Assembly: GCA_037975125.1 (NCBI GenBank)
Contig: JAJQOW010000015.1
Location: forward strand, 1,894,303 to 1,958,302
Source of the DNA: Latrodectus hesperus
Taxonomy: Eukaryota > Arthropoda > Arachnida > Araneae > Theridiidae
Reading direction: 5' to 3'
Length of the DNA: 64,000 nucleotides
The stretch's first letter is position 1. Each line of letters starts with the position of its first letter. Under the pieces are notes generated by a model that saw only the letters and a list, made by a program, of their open reading frames with translations, did no database searches and was not told the DNA's origin. A program made the translations under genes and the position numbers. Below are positions 62,262 through 64,000 of the stretch, in pieces.

Positions 62262-64000
62262 TTAATTATTATTCTTCTTTCTTTTCCGTTTGAAATTATT
62301 TGAATAAATGGAGATATTGGTGAGAGGTTTTACTCTCAACACTGCTCTGGGCCTATGGAAATGCGTTAGGTCATAAGGACTGTAAAGTTCAATACCCTGA
62401 ATCTCACTATTGTTGATTGTGTATAATTTATGGTAGAAATTAAATGCAAGAAATTTAAGGTAGCGGGCTAGGGGCAGGATTCCCAAGTTCTCTCTTATTT
62501 GGTGGTTTCTAAAGTAAAACTCTGAGTTAGTAATAAGTCTAAGTATTTTGCTTTGCTGGGCTTCTAAGACTTTGATATTTGAATCAGCTGCTCCTCCCCA
62601 GATTGGAGCAGCATAGGTTATTATCGGTCTGAGGTAGGCTTTATATATTAGGAGTTTATTTGTTAGCGAGAGTTTTGACTTGGGGGCTAGCAGTGGATAA
62701 AGGGTAGTTTTAGCTGCTATGAATTTATTTTTGATTTTAGTAATATGGGCTTTCCACGTTAGTCTCCTGTCAATAGTGAGTCCAAGGTAATCAACCCTAC
62801 TAGCCCAGGGAATTTCTCTTCCCGCTAATTTGACCTTTTCACACGGTAACATTTTTCTTGTGAAAAGAACTGCCTGGGACTTGGTCGGATTTACCTTTAT
62901 TTTCCATTTAACAAGCCATTCTTCTATTACCTTCAGGTGTTCTGATAAGTGTTGGTGTAGTGTTTTGTGATTGCTATTTGTGGTTAATATGGCAGTGTCA
63001 TCCGCAAACAGGCAGAGCATAGTATTAGGGCTCTGCGGAATATCATTGATGAAGGCATTAAATAGGAATGGGCCCAGCAGTGATCCCTGTGGGACGCCTG
63101 CTAATATGGGCTTTTCCTGGGAGTAAACATTATCAAACCTTACGGTAAATTTTCTATTAGTTAGGTAGTTTCTTATGAGTTTGATCTGAATGGGAGGGAA
63201 GTTGTAAGTAATTAATTTGAATAGTAAGCCTTGATGCCAAACACGGTCAAAAGCTTTTTCTATGTCCAGAAAAATTCCTCCAGTAGATTTTTTGTTAGCA
63301 ATACCTTTTGCTATCTTCTCCACTGCCCGGAGCAATTGGTGGGATGTGGATAGTTTCCTCCGAAAACCAAATTGCTGAGGGATTATGATGCTCATCTGGG
63401 CATCAAAATCTAACAGTTTATTCAGAATGAACTTTTCAGCTATTTTGGCCATCGTTGGCAGTAAGGATATTGGCCTGTAACTGGAGGGTAGATTTCTGTT
63501 TTTTCCCTGTTTGTAGATCGGAATGACTACTGCCTTTTTCCAAAGTGTGGGAAAATGTCCAATATTAATTATGGCATTGATTATGTCAGTGAGTAGACAT
63601 ACTGCAGTAACCGGGATTTGCTTGATCGCCTTGTTAGTTATAAGATCGTAGCCCGGACTCTTTTTGGGTTTTAGTTTTTGTATAACCTCTTCCACCTCTG
63701 AGGCATTGATTGTCTGAGTATCCTGGGGGGTAAAATTATTGTGACGGAAGTAGGAGCTAACGAGAAAGTTAACATAGGATTCATTACGAATACTTGTGTT
63801 ATCGTCGGTTGTGTTTTCTTGGAATTGTTCCTCGAGGGAGTTTGCAAGCGCTTCTACTTTCTCTTGTACTGTAATGGCCATTCTGGGGCCGTCCATGAGG
63901 GGGGAAGTACGCCCTTCTTTGTTTTTCTTTTCTTGACTGCCCTCCAGAAGGAGCCATCTTCAACATTTAAATTAGTGAGATAGGAGTTCCAGCTATTACA
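62262..64000 (-). CDS. Jockey-like LINE ORF2, reverse transcriptase, truncated at window edge
   Basis: A 544-codon frame ends at 62,262. Counting from its first ATG, residues about 115-300 hold the reverse transcriptase core: YRPISLLPTMAKIAEK, FGFRRKLSTSHQLLR, FLDIEKAFDRVWH with D211, AGVPQGSLLGPFLFNAFIND (266-285) and FADD with D299 and D300. All three catalytic aspartates are present. The thumb (VDYLGLTIDRRLTWKAHI) and the jockey-type C-terminus (YAAPIWGG) follow. The frame breaks at a run of six G (63,899-63,904). Upstream, SWNSYLTNLNVEDGSFWRAV continues the same protein in another frame to the edge. The endonuclease would lie beyond the window. It would copy its RNA at a nicked genomic site (family knowledge). 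Confidence 0.9.

Noticed and set aside
1..64000. CRISPR array, operons, prokaryotic or organellar sequence
   Set aside because: No regularly spaced direct repeats; spliced exons and LINE/hAT content show nuclear eukaryotic DNA.

Overview
The window is strongly AT-rich eukaryotic DNA with kilobase-scale introns and a dense load of decayed transposons. The mix is arthropod-like: jockey-like and RNase H-bearing LINEs, Ty3/gypsy pol, several hAT lineages, a Tc1-like element, foldback elements and a SINE-like family with a tRNA-type B box. A LINE 3' end reading TTGGTTGGGTTTTATGGCGC, and RNase H and integrase remnants of types I associate with spider genomes, suggest an arachnid, probably a spider. 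That assignment is inference.

The main host gene is on the minus strand. By joining splice sites and reading phase I reconstructed 20 coding exons, from a putative start codon at 47,768 down to 3,698. They give 557 codons with no stop, and the gene runs off the left edge. The product resembles the N-terminal half of the E3 ubiquitin ligase TTC3: a helical N-terminus with a cysteine cluster, a TPR pair, an acidic Ser/Lys-rich linker built from small exons, and a second helical, TPR-like region. The RING end of TTC3 would lie outside the window. The 5' end is unresolved: exon 1 may hold the ATG, or a 22-nt exon near 54,450 may.

Layout: 1-3,697 intron with a LINE C-terminal remnant and a dispersed repeat. 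3,698-13,935 holds exons 20-14 with intronic repeats, a rearranged LINE, a decayed hAT and a Tc1-like pseudogene. 13,936-20,452 is one intron expanded by a hAT inserted in another hAT (13,987-19,385); the inner copy keeps a 600-codon transposase frame. 20,453-42,868 holds exons 13-2, with a long-TIR MITE, a LINE copy, another hAT remnant, several foldbacks and an RNase H relic. 43,000-47,486 (intron 1) holds LINE and Ty3/gypsy remnants on the minus strand. 47,682-47,773 is exon 1. 47,800-57,020 is upstream DNA with a MITE and a possible promoter area. 57,020-64,000 looks intergenic: a CpG-rich patch with a 45-bp repeat, a 238-bp LINE insertion with perfect target-site duplications, and a jockey-like reverse transcriptase cut by the right edge.

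Apart from the TTC3-like gene, every long open frame is transposon-derived. I found no RNA gene, CRISPR array or prokaryotic feature, and no clear undescribed system. The most unusual items are the nested hAT, the run of seven phase-0 exons in the TTC3-like gene, its cysteine cluster, and the CpG-rich 45-bp repeat.
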